Notes under the pieces: model-generated
Told to the model about the DNA's origin: nothing
Databases searched by the model: none
Seen by the model: the letters and a program-made list of their open reading frames with translations, nothing else
In this document: in pieces, positions 8,716 to 16,299 of the stretch
Numbering within the stretch: position 1 is the stretch's first letter
Layout: each line of letters opens with the position of its first letter
Source: Caulobacteraceae bacterium
GTDB lineage: Bacteria > Pseudomonadota > Alphaproteobacteria > Caulobacterales > Aquidulcibacteraceae
Length of the DNA: 64,000 nt
Assembly (NCBI GenBank): GCA_009773335.1
Contig: WRPF01000006.1
Location: 1-64,000, forward strand
Reading direction: 5' to 3'
Program-made: the position numbers and the translations under genes

Positions 8716-10344
8716 TCAGCATGGCTGATATCCGAATCTTGAAATCCACGGCGCAAGTGCAGGCAGGTGGGGAGTCAGGAACTTCTCGTAACGAAGCCAT
8801 CCTCCGCTGCCGTCATAAAGACCCTTTGTCAGCTGCGGTGCGCTCACCGTCGTGAGCGGTTGTCGCTTGGCGCGCTGGGAGAAGTGAACCATGTCGTCGT
8901 GCCAAGGGATGCCTGTGAAGTCGGAGATACGCGAAAGCGCTCCGGGAAGGTCCGCAACAAGGTCTTCGTAGCGGCAGTCGAGTATCGGCGCCGGGAGTTT
9001 CGCCCGGCACATTTCTGAAAGTCTCATGACCGCGCAGAAGAGCCGGACGCTGTCTGCAAGCGTGCACAATTCAGCTGTCGCAGCGTTCATGCTGAAACGC
9101 TGTCTGAAGCAGCTGAGAACAATATCGCGCGGGTCCCGGACGGCGAACACGATTTTTGCGGTGGGGAACAGACTTGGAATGAACCCCATCAGGACACTGT
9201 TGAAGGGCATCTTGTCGATGAAGTACTTGCGCGCTGTTACCGGCGCCCGCTGCTTCATGTGCCGCCAGTAGCGCCCGCGCATCTCGTTCAATACCGCGTC
9301 ATCAGTATCTCGCAGTGCGGCGAAGGGGTCGCGTTCAGCAAGGAGCGACGCGGTCGCGATGCCGAGCGCGTTGGACTCGTCCGAAGTCAGGACGTCGGGG
9401 TGGCCGGAAAGGCATTGTTCAAGCAGCGTGCTGCCCGTGCGCGGAAAACCGAGAATGAAAACATGCCGCGCGCATGCTTGGTCAATTTCCGGGGCTGTTT
9501 GGTCCGAAACCGGATGAGACTTCAGGAGGTCCAGCCGGGCGGCCGCTTCCGCGAGGCGGATCACGAGGTTCAGGTAACTGCCCGGTCTGCCTGAGCGTGT
9601 GTGCGCGTAGACGTCTCGCAGGAGCTGCTTTGAGGCCGCATAGTTCCGGTACGCTCTTTCAAAGTCGCCGCGCTTGTCGGCTATATCCGCAAAGGTGCCG
9701 ATAGCGCGCGCGCGGATCTCAGGGGCGACCTCCGGCTGCATCTGAATCCAGCCCAGACGTTTCTCTGCGTCGTCGTAGCGGCCGGAATCGAATTCCGCGC
9801 GCGCCAGTGTCATGGCGGTTCTGGCGCAAGGGAGGCGCTCGAACGCAAGCGCGCCGTAGGCAAGCGAGGCGTCGTCGTCTCCGCGCGCGGCCGCTTCAAT
9901 GCAGATCAGTTCCAGAAGATCGCTCTGCGCTGCAAGTCCTCCGGGCGCTGCTTCTGCGAGGGTCGCGGCGGCCTCGTAATTGCGTTCAGAGAGTTCAATA
10001 AAGATCAGCGTTTCGCGGCAGACATGATGATCTGGATGGCGGCGCAGGGCGAGTTCGAACTCCCGTCGCGCGCCGGAGGTGTTCTTGAGGATGCGATGGA
10101 CTTGACCCAGTTCGAAGGCGAGCGCCGCGTCTTCGGGCGCCCGCAACTTGCCTTCTTCCAATGCGGCGCGCGCCTCGTCGGTCTCGCCGAGACGCCGCAG
10201 GACGTTTCCAAGCGATACGAGAAGTGGAATGTTGTGCGGGGCAAGTGCGTGTGCCTGGCTAAGCAGGACGCGCGCTGCTATCAGGTTTCCTCTGGCAGCT
10301 TCGGCCAGACCTGCATCGTACAGTGCAGCGGGGGGGTCTGACAT
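8716..10344 (-). CDS. TPR-repeat sulfotransferase
   Basis: 542 residues. Residues about 8-260 are tetratricopeptide-like helical pairs ('LVSLGNVLRRLGETDEARAALEEGK', 'AFELGQVHRILKNTSGARREFELALRRHP'). The C-terminal half is a sulfotransferase: 'GFPRTGSTLLEQCL' (residues 299-312) is the 5'-phosphosulfate loop, and 'FAVRDPRDIVLSCFRQRF' is the 3'-phosphate-binding motif for PAPS. TPR-sulfotransferases in this clade probably sulfate proteins or glycans. ATG 10344 is used rather than the TTG one codon earlier. Base composition is lower in GC than the neighbours, and there is no operon partner, which suggests acquisition. Confidence 0.85.
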   Translation of the reverse strand: MSDPPAALYDAGLAEAARGNLIAARVLLSQAHALAPHNIPLLVSLGNVLRRLGETDEARAALEEGKLRAPEDAALAFELGQVHRILKNTSGARREFELALRRHPDHHVCRETLIFIELSERNYEAAATLAEAAPGGLAAQSDLLELICIEAAARGDDDASLAYGALAFERLPCARTAMTLARAEFDSGRYDDAEKRLGWIQMQPEVAPEIRARAIGTFADIADKRGDFERAYRNYAASKQLLRDVYAHTRSGRPGSYLNLVIRLAEAAARLDLLKSHPVSDQTAPEIDQACARHVFILGFPRTGSTLLEQCLSGHPDVLTSDESNALGIATASLLAERDPFAALRDTDDAVLNEMRGRYWRHMKQRAPVTARKYFIDKMPFNSVLMGFIPSLFPTAKIVFAVRDPRDIVLSCFRQRFSMNAATAELCTLADSVRLFCAVMRLSEMCRAKLPAPILDCRYEDLVADLPGALSRISDFTGIPWHDDMVHFSQRAKRQPLTTVSAPQLTKGLYDGSGGWLRYEKFLTPHLPALAPWISRFGYQPC

Positions 10345-10511
10345 CAAATGCTCCAGTCGCCCTGTCAGTGGGTTCTGACATTGCGATCGGTTCCCTCAGC
10401 AGCAGATCCTGCCGCAGACTGATGGGAGGGGTCTCTTGAGCGGCGCGCAGGGATGCAGAAGCATATCATCTCGATCCATTTACGTAAGGTGTGCACGCCT
10501 GTCGCTAGCAC

Positions 10512-10751
10512 TTACCCGTTCATCCACCTGAACAGCGGCCTGAGTGGAAACACCCACGCCACGCCTGCGAAGGCGTAGAATAGGAGCGGCGCGATCGCGG
10601 GCAGCCCGTGCAGTCGTTCCCCGATCATCACCGCGCCGGCGATCCACGCGATGAGCCACGCCACGATGGCGAGGCAGCCAAGGGCCTTCTTCGCGCCGGA
10701 GGGCATGGCCTTGAGCATGGGGCGAGACTTCCTTGCGGCTGGTGCGGCCAT
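10512..10751 (-). CDS. DUF2842 small membrane protein
   Basis: Up to 79 residues with two membrane segments; the C-terminus 'FYAFAGVAWVFPLRPLFRWM' is the signature of DUF2842, a small alphaproteobacterial membrane family of unknown role. Start is uncertain: ATG 10751 gives a charged extension, while ATG 10718 has an AAGGAAG ribosome-binding site nine nt upstream and gives a more typical length. It is divergent from the heme A synthase gene with only 32 bp between start codons, so the two must share a promoter region. Confidence 0.8.
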   Translation of the reverse strand: MAAPAARKSRPMLKAMPSGAKKALGCLAIVAWLIAWIAGAVMIGERLHGLPAIAPLLFYAFAGVAWVFPLRPLFRWMNG

Positions 10752-10783
10752 AGGGGCGCTTTCCCCGCGGGCCGTCGCCCCCT

Positions 10784-11818
10784 ATGTCGCCGCTCGTGAC
10801 CTTTGATCAAGCCGCCCGCGACACGCCGCCGCCCCGCGACCCGCTCGTGGCGGCGTGGCTCATGGCGATCTGCCTGCTCGTGACCTGCATGATCCTCGTC
10901 GGCGGGGCGACGCGGCTGACGGACTCCGGGCTTTCCATCACCGAATGGGATTTCGCCAAGCACCTCCTGCCGCCGCTGACGCAGGGCGGCTGGGAACACG
11001 AATTCACGCTCTACCAGCGCACCACGGAGTACCAGATCCAGAACAAGGACATGGGCCTCGACGAGTTCCGCTTCATCTATCTCTGGGAGTGGGGCCACCG
11101 CTTCCTTGGGCAGATGATGGGCTTCGTCTTCGCGATCCCGTTCTTCGCCTTTCTGGCGCTGGGGCGGCTGAAGGGCCGCGTGCTTCCCGTGCTGGGTCTT
11201 GGCCTCCTTGGCGGCATGCAGGGGGCGGTGGGCTGGTGGATGGTGACGAGCGGGCTCTACGGCCGGCTCGACGTGAGCTCGGTGCGGCTGGCGATCCATC
11301 TGGGGCTGGCGTTCCTGATCGTCGCCTTCGCGTTCCGGCTGGCGCTGGGCGCGCTGCCGGCGCAGGCGGGGGAGGCGCAGGGTCGGTTCAAGGCGCACAA
11401 GCTCGCCGTGACGGCGCTTCTTGCGCTGCTGTGGGTGCAGATCGTGCTCGGCGCGCTGGTGGCGGGTTCGGACGCCGGGCGGGCCGCAAGCGACTGGCCT
11501 ATGATCAACGGCCGGTGGTCGCCCACGAACTACGGCGAGTTCACGCCGTTCTGGACCAACTTCACCGAGAACCTGCTGGCGGTGCAGTTCCACCACCGGA
11601 TGGCGGGCTATCTCGCAGCGGCGGCGGTGCTGGCGCTGGCATGGAGGCTCAGGGGCCTGCGGTCGGCGCGGATCGCGGCGGGGCTTGTGGCGGGCCAGGT
11701 CGTCCTCGGGATCGCCACGATCCTGCTCGGCGCGCCGCTGTGGATCAGCCTGCTGCACCAGGCGATGGCGGTGGCGCTGTGGCTCTCCGTGGTTCGCTGG
11801 CGCTACGCGGTATCATGA
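10784..11818 (+). CDS. ctaA: Heme A synthase (COX15/CtaA, alphaproteobacterial type)
   Basis: 344 residues, eight membrane helices. Oxidises heme O to heme A for cytochrome aa3 oxidase. The four heme-ligand histidines can be placed: 'WEWGHRFLGQ' (H105), 'SVRLAIHLGLAF', 'AVQFHHRMAGY' and 'WISLLHQAMA'. The 'GGATRLTDSGLSITEWD' segment after helix 1 is typical of the COX15 type, which lacks the cysteine pair of Bacillus CtaA. It is followed after 126 bp by the rplM-rpsI pair; no cytochrome oxidase genes are adjacent. Confidence 0.95.
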   Translation: MSPLVTFDQAARDTPPPRDPLVAAWLMAICLLVTCMILVGGATRLTDSGLSITEWDFAKHLLPPLTQGGWEHEFTLYQRTTEYQIQNKDMGLDEFRFIYLWEWGHRFLGQMMGFVFAIPFFAFLALGRLKGRVLPVLGLGLLGGMQGAVGWWMVTSGLYGRLDVSSVRLAIHLGLAFLIVAFAFRLALGALPAQAGEAQGRFKAHKLAVTALLALLWVQIVLGALVAGSDAGRAASDWPMINGRWSPTNYGEFTPFWTNFTENLLAVQFHHRMAGYLAAAAVLALAWRLRGLRSARIAAGLVAGQVVLGIATILLGAPLWISLLHQAMAVALWLSVVRWRYAVS

Positions 11819-11944
11819 TACCGCAAGTCGATCCGCTTGCGCGCCATGGGCTTTTGCTTTCCGTTTGACAGACCAGCAAGCGCCGGGTAACAGCGCGGCC
11901 TTCTCGCCCGCCGGCTCTTCGGCGCGGCGGCAAAAGGTCATATC

Positions 11945-12421
11945 ATGCTCACCACCGTGACCCGTCCGGCCAAGCCCGCCGAGACGACGAACAAATGGAT
12001 CGTGGTGGACGCGGAAGGGGTCGTCGTCGGCCGCCTCGCCACGTTCATCGCCATGCGCCTGCGCGGCAAGCACCGCCCGGACTTCACCCCCCACGCGGAT
12101 GTCGGCGACTATGTCGTCGTCATCAACGCCGAAAAGGTGGCGCTCACCGGCCGCAAGCTGACCGACAAGGTCTACTACCACCACACCGGCTTCCCGGGCG
12201 GCATCAAGGAACGTTTCGCCGGCAAGATCCTCACCGGCAAGCATCCCGAGCGCGTGCTGGAGAAGGCCGTCGAGCGCATGCTGCCGAAGGAAAGCCCGCT
12301 GGCGCGCCACCAGTTCGCGAAGCTGCGCGTCTACGCCGGCCCCGCGCACCCGCACGAAGCGCAAAGCCCCGAAGTCTTCGACTTCAAATCCCGCAACCGC
12401 AAGAATTCGAGAAACGGCTAA
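11945..12421 (+). CDS. rplM: Large-subunit ribosomal protein uL13
   Basis: 158 residues, the usual alphaproteobacterial length. '[16 protein letters not shown]', '[18 protein letters not shown]' and '[13 protein letters not shown]' are diagnostic of L13, an early assembly protein of the 50S subunit. ATG 11945 is used. It forms the conserved two-gene operon with rpsI, 3 nt downstream. No specific leader structure was recognised in the 126 bp upstream. Confidence 0.98.
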   Translation: MLTTVTRPAKPAETTNKWIVVDAEGVVVGRLATFIAMRLRGKHRPDFTPHADVGDYVVVINAEKVALTGRKLTDKVYYHHTGFPGGIKERFAGKILTGKHPERVLEKAVERMLPKESPLARHQFAKLRVYAGPAHPHEAQSPEVFDFKSRNRKNSRNG

Positions 12422-12424
12422 CCC

Positions 12425-12925
12425 ATGTCCATGCAAGGATTTGAAGGCCTGCGCGATATCGGCGGCGTCGTCGGCGTCCCCGGCCAGGAAGGCGTCCGCC
12501 CGGACGCCGCCCCGCTGCGCGAACGCAAGGTCGATGCGCAAGGCCGCGCCTACGCCACCGGCAAGCGCAAGAACGCCATCGCCCGCGTCTGGGTGAAGCC
12601 CGGCAACGGCACGATCACCATCAACGGTCGCGACCAGTCGGTGTACTTCGCGCGTCCCGTGCTGCGCATGATGCTCGCGCAACCGTTCCAGCTGTCGGAC
12701 CGCGTCGGCCAGTTCGACGTGATCTGCACGGTGTCGGGTTCGGGGCTCTCGGGTCAGGCGGGCGCGGTGCGTCACGGCATCTCGAAGGCGCTCTCGGACT
12801 TCGAGCCGGGCCTGCGCCCCATCATGCGCCAGGCCGGCTTCCTCACCCGCGACAGCCGCGTCGTCGAACGCAAGAAGTACGGCCGCGCGAAAGCCCGCCG
12901 CAGCTTCCAGTTCTCGAAGCGCTAG
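12425..12925 (+). CDS. rpsI: Small-subunit ribosomal protein uS9
   Basis: 166 residues with an N-terminal extension of about 35 residues rich in Gly/Asp, as in many alphaproteobacterial S9 proteins. The core '[21 protein letters not shown]' and the C-terminal '[19 protein letters not shown]' are invariant; the terminal Lys-Arg contacts P-site tRNA. Start ATG 12425 is 3 nt after the rplM stop. A strong intrinsic terminator follows at 12951-12982. Confidence 0.98.
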   Translation: MSMQGFEGLRDIGGVVGVPGQEGVRPDAAPLRERKVDAQGRAYATGKRKNAIARVWVKPGNGTITINGRDQSVYFARPVLRMMLAQPFQLSDRVGQFDVICTVSGSGLSGQAGAVRHGISKALSDFEPGLRPIMRQAGFLTRDSRVVERKKYGRAKARRSFQFSKR

Positions 12926-12950
12926 ACCAAACCTTTTCTGTTCGCAGAGA

Positions 12951-12982
12951 CGGGCGCTTCGGGAGACCGGAGCGCCCGTTTT
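12951..12982 (+). terminator. Intrinsic terminator of rplM-rpsI
   Basis: CGGGCGCT ... AGCGCCCG stem with inner pairing and a TTTT tail. The 3' half plus tail (AGCGCCCGTTTTGCC, 12971-12985) is repeated exactly at 13573-13587, just before the second parD gene, marking the left edge of the parDE rearrangement. Confidence 0.88.
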
Positions 12983-13015
12983 GCCGTGTGGTCGAAGCGA
13001 TGTTATGCTTGCGGC

Positions 13016-13204
13016 ATGACGAAGCCGAAATCACCGGGACCAGGCGTTCAGGAAGATCCACAGGTCTTCTCCGACGAACAGTCGCGGGAGTCCGCCCTCG
13101 ATGAGCTTCGTCGCTTGATTGCCGAGGGTGACGCCAGCGGTCCGTCTCGACCCTATGACCGCGATGCATTCATGGCGGCGCGACGACGCGAAGTCGGTGA
13201 CTGA
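13016..13204 (+). CDS. ParD-like antitoxin, internally deleted
   Basis: 62 residues from ATG 13016. The C-terminal half ('LDELRRLIAEGDASGPSRPYDRDAFM') aligns with the ParD of the next module ('IKALRAAIEEGEASGPAEPFDLDEFL'), the toxin-wrapping part of the antitoxin. About 24 residues corresponding to the ribbon-helix-helix DNA-binding domain are missing, so it could neutralise toxin but probably cannot bind its own promoter. Its stop lies 2 nt before the parE start. It follows the ribosomal terminator; the duplicated sequence before each parD suggests a shared promoter origin. Confidence 0.7.
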   Translation: MTKPKSPGPGVQEDPQVFSDEQSRESALDELRRLIAEGDASGPSRPYDRDAFMAARRREVGD

Positions 13205-13206
13205 GC

Positions 13207-13509
13207 ATGGCAGAGTTTCGGCTTCGACCGGAAGCCGATGACGATCTGGCTTCGATCTGGCGCTGGACGTTGGACCGTTGGTCCCGAAATCAGGCGGACG
13301 ACTATCACGACACACTCACGGCTGCGATGGCGCTGCTTGCGGAAGAACCGCATCGCGGCCAATCCGCCGCCGACATCGATGAAGGGCTCATGCGGCGCAC
13401 CTGCAACGCGCACGTGATCTTCTACCGGCTCGCCAATCATGGCATCGATGTGGTTCGCGTCCTCCATGCCAAGATGAACTGGGCGACCCATCTGAAAGAC
13501 GACGAATGA
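13207..13509 (+). CDS. ParE-family toxin (module 1)
   Basis: 100 residues with the RelE/ParE fold: 'FRLRPEADDDLASIWRWTLDRWSRNQADDYHDTL' is the N-terminal helix pair, 'PHRGQSAADIDEGLMRRTCNAHVIFYRL' the central strands and 'IDVVRVLHAKMNWATHL' the C-terminal strand. ParE toxins typically inhibit DNA gyrase. It is about 40% identical by eye to the ParE of module 2, yet ends with the same 'HLKDDE'. The last bases overlap (ATGA) the ATG of a truncated argC copy, as the second parE does with intact argC. Confidence 0.82.
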   Translation: MAEFRLRPEADDDLASIWRWTLDRWSRNQADDYHDTLTAAMALLAEEPHRGQSAADIDEGLMRRTCNAHVIFYRLANHGIDVVRVLHAKMNWATHLKDDE

Positions 13510-13562
13510 CCCACGCAATCTTCATCGACGGCGAAGCCGGCGCCACGGGCCTGCCTGCCTGA
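13506..13562 (+). pseudogene. Truncated 5' copy of argC
   Basis: An 18-codon frame whose first 16 codons match the start of intact argC at 14168 with two base differences in about 49, then diverges and stops (TGA 13560-13562). It begins in the ATGA overlap with the first parE, exactly as argC does with the second. This is a recombination scar, not a functional gene. Confidence 0.85.
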
Positions 13563-13615
13563 GATCGATTGAAGCGCCCGTTTTGCCGGGCGAAGCGATA
13601 TGGTATTCTTGTTCC

Positions 13616-13876
13616 ATGACAAAGACTGCTTCGCCCCCGATCAAGGTCGCGCGCCACTTCGAGGTGTTCATCGAAGACGAGCTGGCCGCCGGCCGCTATG
13701 CGACGCGCGACGCCGTCGTCGAGGCCGGGCTTCGTCTGCTTGAGGAGCGCGAAGCCAAGATCAAGGCCCTTCGCGCCGCAATTGAGGAAGGAGAGGCGAG
13801 CGGTCCCGCCGAGCCTTTTGACCTTGACGAGTTTCTTGTCGAGTGCCGGGCGGAACGGCAGGCTCGCGGTGGCTGA
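13616..13876 (+). CDS. ParD-family antitoxin (module 2)
   Basis: 86 residues from ATG 13616, standard ParD length. The N-terminal 'VARHFEVFIEDELAAGRYATRDAVVEAGLRLLEERE' is the ribbon-helix-helix domain for autoregulation; the C-terminal helix 'IKALRAAIEEGEASGPAEPFDLDEFL' binds the toxin. Its 3' end overlaps the toxin's GTG start by 8 bp. Preceded by a copy of the 3' half of the rpsI terminator. Confidence 0.88.
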   Translation: MTKTASPPIKVARHFEVFIEDELAAGRYATRDAVVEAGLRLLEEREAKIKALRAAIEEGEASGPAEPFDLDEFLVECRAERQARGG

Positions 13877-14171
13877 ATATCGCCTGCGCCCGAAGGCGCG
13901 CGCGGACCTCAAGGAAATCTGGTTCTGGACTGACGCCACTTTTTCCGAGCGGCAGGCCGACGCCTATCTCGCCGCCTTGCGCAGGGAATTCGTTCGGCTC
14001 AGCGACGACCCGCAAAGGGGGCAGGGCGCCGACGAGGCGAAGCCGGGGTACCGCAAGGCGCGTCATGGTCGGCACATTGTGATTTTCGTGCGAACATCCT
14101 TCGGTGTCGAGATTGTCCGCGTTCTTCACCAAAACATGAACATCCCGGCGCATCTGAAAGACGACGAATGA
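13869..14171 (+). CDS. ParE-family toxin (module 2)
   Basis: 100 residues, from the GTG at 13869 that overlaps parD; the longer frame to 13698 runs antiphase over parD and is discounted. '[35 protein letters not shown]' and '[32 protein letters not shown]' are the ParE core, with the conserved basic strand. Probable gyrase poison, held inactive by the overlapping antitoxin. Its stop overlaps argC by 4 nt (ATGA), so a biosynthetic gene is translationally linked to a toxin gene. Confidence 0.87.
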   Translation: MAEYRLRPKARADLKEIWFWTDATFSERQADAYLAALRREFVRLSDDPQRGQGADEAKPGYRKARHGRHIVIFVRTSFGVEIVRVLHQNMNIPAHLKDDE

Positions 14172-15115
14172 CCCACGCGATCTTCATCGACGGCGAAGCC
14201 GGCACCACGGGCCTGCAGATCCGCGAGCGGCTGGAAAAGCGCGCCGACATCACGCTCATCGCGATCGATCCCGCGCGCCGGAAAGATCCGGCCGCGCGCG
14301 CCGAGGCGCTCAACGGCGCGGACGTCGCGATCCTGTGCCTGCCGGACGACGCCGCGCGCGAAGCGGCCTCGCTCGTGACCAACCCGAAGACGCGCATCGT
14401 CGATGCGTCGACCGCTCATCGCGTGGCGCCGGGCTGGGCGTATGGCTTTCCGGAACTGTCGCAGACGCAGCGCGCGACGATCGCGGGCGCCAAGCGCGTC
14501 TCCAATCCCGGCTGCTATCCCACGGGCTTTCTCGGTCTCGTGCGGCCGCTCGTGCAGGCGGGGCTGATCCCCGCGGACTGGCCGCTCACCGTCAACGCGG
14601 TCAGCGGCTATTCCGGCGGCGGCAAGCCGATGATCGCGGAGTTCGAGGACGAAGCCTCGCCGACGTTCACGCGCGTCGCCTATCGCATCTACGCCATGGG
14701 GCTTGCGCATAAGCACGTCGCGGAAATGCAGACGCACGCGGGCCTCGCGCACGCGCCGCTGTTCGCGCCGGCGGTGGGCCGCTACGCGCAGGGCATGATC
14801 GTGGAAGTCCCGCTGCACCTGCACGCGCTGCCGAAGAAGCCCACGCTCGCCGCGCTGCAGGAAGCGCTCGCCGCCGCCTACGATGGCGAACGCTTCGTCT
14901 CCGTCGCCACGCTCGCCGAAGCGGCCGCGCTGAAGACGCTCGATCCCGAAGGATTGAACGGCACGAACCTCATGCGGCTCCACGTGTTCGGCAACGCCGA
15001 GACAGGGCAGGCGCGGCTCGTCGCGCTGCTCGACAATCTCGGCAAGGGCGCCTCGGGCGCCGCCGTGCAGAACATGAACCTGCTGCTCGGCGTGGACGAG
15101 GCGGCGGGGCTCTGA
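14168..15115 (+). CDS. argC: N-acetyl-gamma-glutamyl-phosphate reductase, type 2
   Basis: 315 residues; the short second type of ArgC. Reduces N-acetylglutamyl phosphate to the semialdehyde in arginine synthesis. '[20 protein letters not shown]' is the NADP-binding start, '[18 protein letters not shown]' holds the catalytic cysteine and 'SGYSGGGK' the substrate loop. In other alphaproteobacteria argC often follows rpsI closely; here two parDE modules sit between them. The ATG overlaps the second parE stop, so expression probably depends on read-through from the toxin-antitoxin operon or the ribosomal operon. Confidence 0.95.
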   Translation: MTHAIFIDGEAGTTGLQIRERLEKRADITLIAIDPARRKDPAARAEALNGADVAILCLPDDAAREAASLVTNPKTRIVDASTAHRVAPGWAYGFPELSQTQRATIAGAKRVSNPGCYPTGFLGLVRPLVQAGLIPADWPLTVNAVSGYSGGGKPMIAEFEDEASPTFTRVAYRIYAMGLAHKHVAEMQTHAGLAHAPLFAPAVGRYAQGMIVEVPLHLHALPKKPTLAALQEALAAAYDGERFVSVATLAEAAALKTLDPEGLNGTNLMRLHVFGNAETGQARLVALLDNLGKGASGAAVQNMNLLLGVDEAAGL

Positions 15116-15224
15116 GTCCGGCGAAGGCGTGACGCGCGCGCAGTCCTTCTCCCGCCTGCGGGCGGGAAAATGCGGGGACAGATTGCGCGCGTCACCGCAC
15201 CGGTCACCACCTATTTTCACACCT

Positions 15225-15348
15225 CCTCCCCCTGCAAGGGGGAGGTCGGGTGGGGGTCTGATGGGGCGATTGAAGTGTTGCAGGACAGGGCGTTTTAATA
15301 GCCGCGCACTGCGCTGACCCCCTCCTGCCTCCCCCTTTCAGGGGGAGG
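15225..15348. repeat. Paired GC-rich hairpin repeat, locus a
   Basis: Two hairpins with the same 8-bp stem CCTCCCCC/GGGGGAGG (15225-15245 and 15328-15348), 5-nt loops, about 80 bp apart. Same architecture at 42664-42787 and 61311-61501 with different stem sequences. It occupies most of the 357-bp gap after argC (15116-15472); the rest of that gap shows no gene. Confidence 0.75.
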
Positions 15349-15443
15349 AAATGGCCATCGCGTTCCGCAATCTATCCGACCGGACTCCGGGCCGTGGGAC
15401 AATCGCTCCGTTTTCAACAGGCCACGGAGCCCGAGCCATTCCC

Positions 15444-15476
15444 ATGCAGATCCTCAACCCCCTCCACAGAGCATGA
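15444..15476 (+). pseudogene. 5' remnant of small-protein gene, copy 1
   Basis: Starts with the same 'ATGCAGATCCTCAACCCC' as the intact copy at 61664 but a 31-nt deletion relative to that copy shifts the frame into a TGA after ten codons. The stop overlaps a new ATG (ATGA at 15473) created at the deletion joint, from which the rest of the gene can be read. Confidence 0.75.
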
Positions 15477-15913
15477 AGCTCTGGGTGCTCGAACTCGCCG
15501 TGTGGCTGGTGGCGTTGACGGACAGCCGTGCGGGGCGAATCCAGCTTCAACATCTGATCATCGAGGCGCGACAGGACATCCGTGTCCTGATCGCGCTGAA
15601 GATGGGATTGCGGTTGCGTGTCCATACCGGGCGCCGTCTTGCGAGCGGGCATGGACAACACGCCGCGCCACAAGGCTTTGCGGTGCAGACGCGCACTGGC
15701 AGACGTTTGCGCCTGTTCACGCGCAGTATCGCGCTGAAAAATCTCCGCGACATGCAACGCGCGCTGGCCGATCTCGAAGCCGTCGTGACACGCGCGCTGG
15801 CGCGGCTGCCGTACCGCATCACGCGGACGTCGATCGTGATCGTCGCGGTAGTGGGAGATGTGCTCGGTATCTTTACACGCGCACGGGCGCCCGAAGGCGC
15901 CGACACATCATGA
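15473..15913 (+). CDS. Uncharacterised basic small protein, copy 1 (N-terminally shortened)
   Basis: 146 residues, roughly 80% identical by eye to the 166-residue protein at 61664-62164. It opens with a hydrophobic amphipathic helix ('KLWVLELAVWLVAL'), then is strongly basic ('RQDIRVLIALKMGLRLRVHTGRRLASG', 'TRTGRRLRLFTRSIALKNLRDMQRAL'), with a hydrophobic stretch near the C-terminus. I do not recognise the family. Start is the ATG formed by the deletion described for 15444-15476. The two copies share upstream sequence, including a CTCCGT/ACGGAG hairpin, and each is followed at exactly 11 nt by a long palindrome. Conservation of the reading frame suggests it is or was translated. Confidence 0.6.
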   Translation: MKLWVLELAVWLVALTDSRAGRIQLQHLIIEARQDIRVLIALKMGLRLRVHTGRRLASGHGQHAAPQGFAVQTRTGRRLRLFTRSIALKNLRDMQRALADLEAVVTRALARLPYRITRTSIVIVAVVGDVLGIFTRARAPEGADTS

Positions 15914-15924
15914 GTATTCATGCC

Positions 15925-16023
15925 GGACCGCCGGCGCCCTCGCCGGCATCCGGTATTCGAGCAACGCAAGATTCCCCGGAGTCTGGCGGCGCCTGCCCAT
16001 GCCGGCGAGGGCGCCGGCGGTCC
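15925..16023. repeat. Long palindromic element, copy 1
   Basis: Perfect 25-bp inverted repeat: left arm 15925-15949 (begins GGACCGCCGGCG), right arm 15999-16023, enclosing a 49-nt centre. Each arm can also fold alone (7-bp stem GCCGGCG/CGCCGGC, loop CCCT). The centre shares AGATTCCCCGGAGTCTGGC with the element at 62175-62276, whose arms differ at 14 contiguous positions yet are also perfectly self-complementary. No T-run follows. Confidence 0.92.
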
Positions 16024-16141
16024 AACTCGCGAACACCGGCGCCTCAACCCGGCCCCCACACCACCCCTTGCCCCAACCTCTTGCCCCCACCTCTTGCCCC
16101 GGGGCCCGCTATTCGCTAACAACCGCGCCTTCCTCCCGGAT

Positions 16142-16226
16142 GCGCTCGTGGCGGAATTGGTAGACGCACCACCTTGAGGTGGTGGCGGGGAGACCCGTGG
16201 AGGTTCGAGTCCTCTCGAGCGCACCA
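16142..16226 (+). tRNA. tRNA-Leu (anticodon GAG)
   Basis: 85 nt including encoded CCA. Acceptor stem GCGCTCG/CGAGCGC, D-loop 'GGCGGAATTGGTAGACGC', anticodon stem CCACC/GGTGG with loop TTGAGGT (GAG, reads CUC/CUU), a long class II variable arm 'CGGGGAGACCCGT' and T-loop 'GGTTCGAGTCC'. All features fit bacterial tRNA-Leu. Confidence 0.97.
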
Positions 16227-16299
16227 TTTTTCAGACTCCGGCGGTTGACGCGAGAGCCGACGCGGCGTTCTCCAGTGGTTCAATCCGGCGGAGACGGCC

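Noticed and set aside
10628..11758. 376-residue minus-strand frame over ctaA
   Set aside because: Shadow of a well-supported heme A synthase gene; product is Arg/His/Pro-rich with no domain.
15925..16023. Palindromes as ordinary Rho-independent terminators
   Set aside because: No T-run follows on either strand in either copy, and the conserved loop core is not expected of a terminator.
16063..16100. CRISPR-like or minisatellite repeat (ACCTCTTGCCCC, two copies)
   Set aside because: Only about two and a half copies with no spacers; a trivial short tandem repeat before the tRNA gene.
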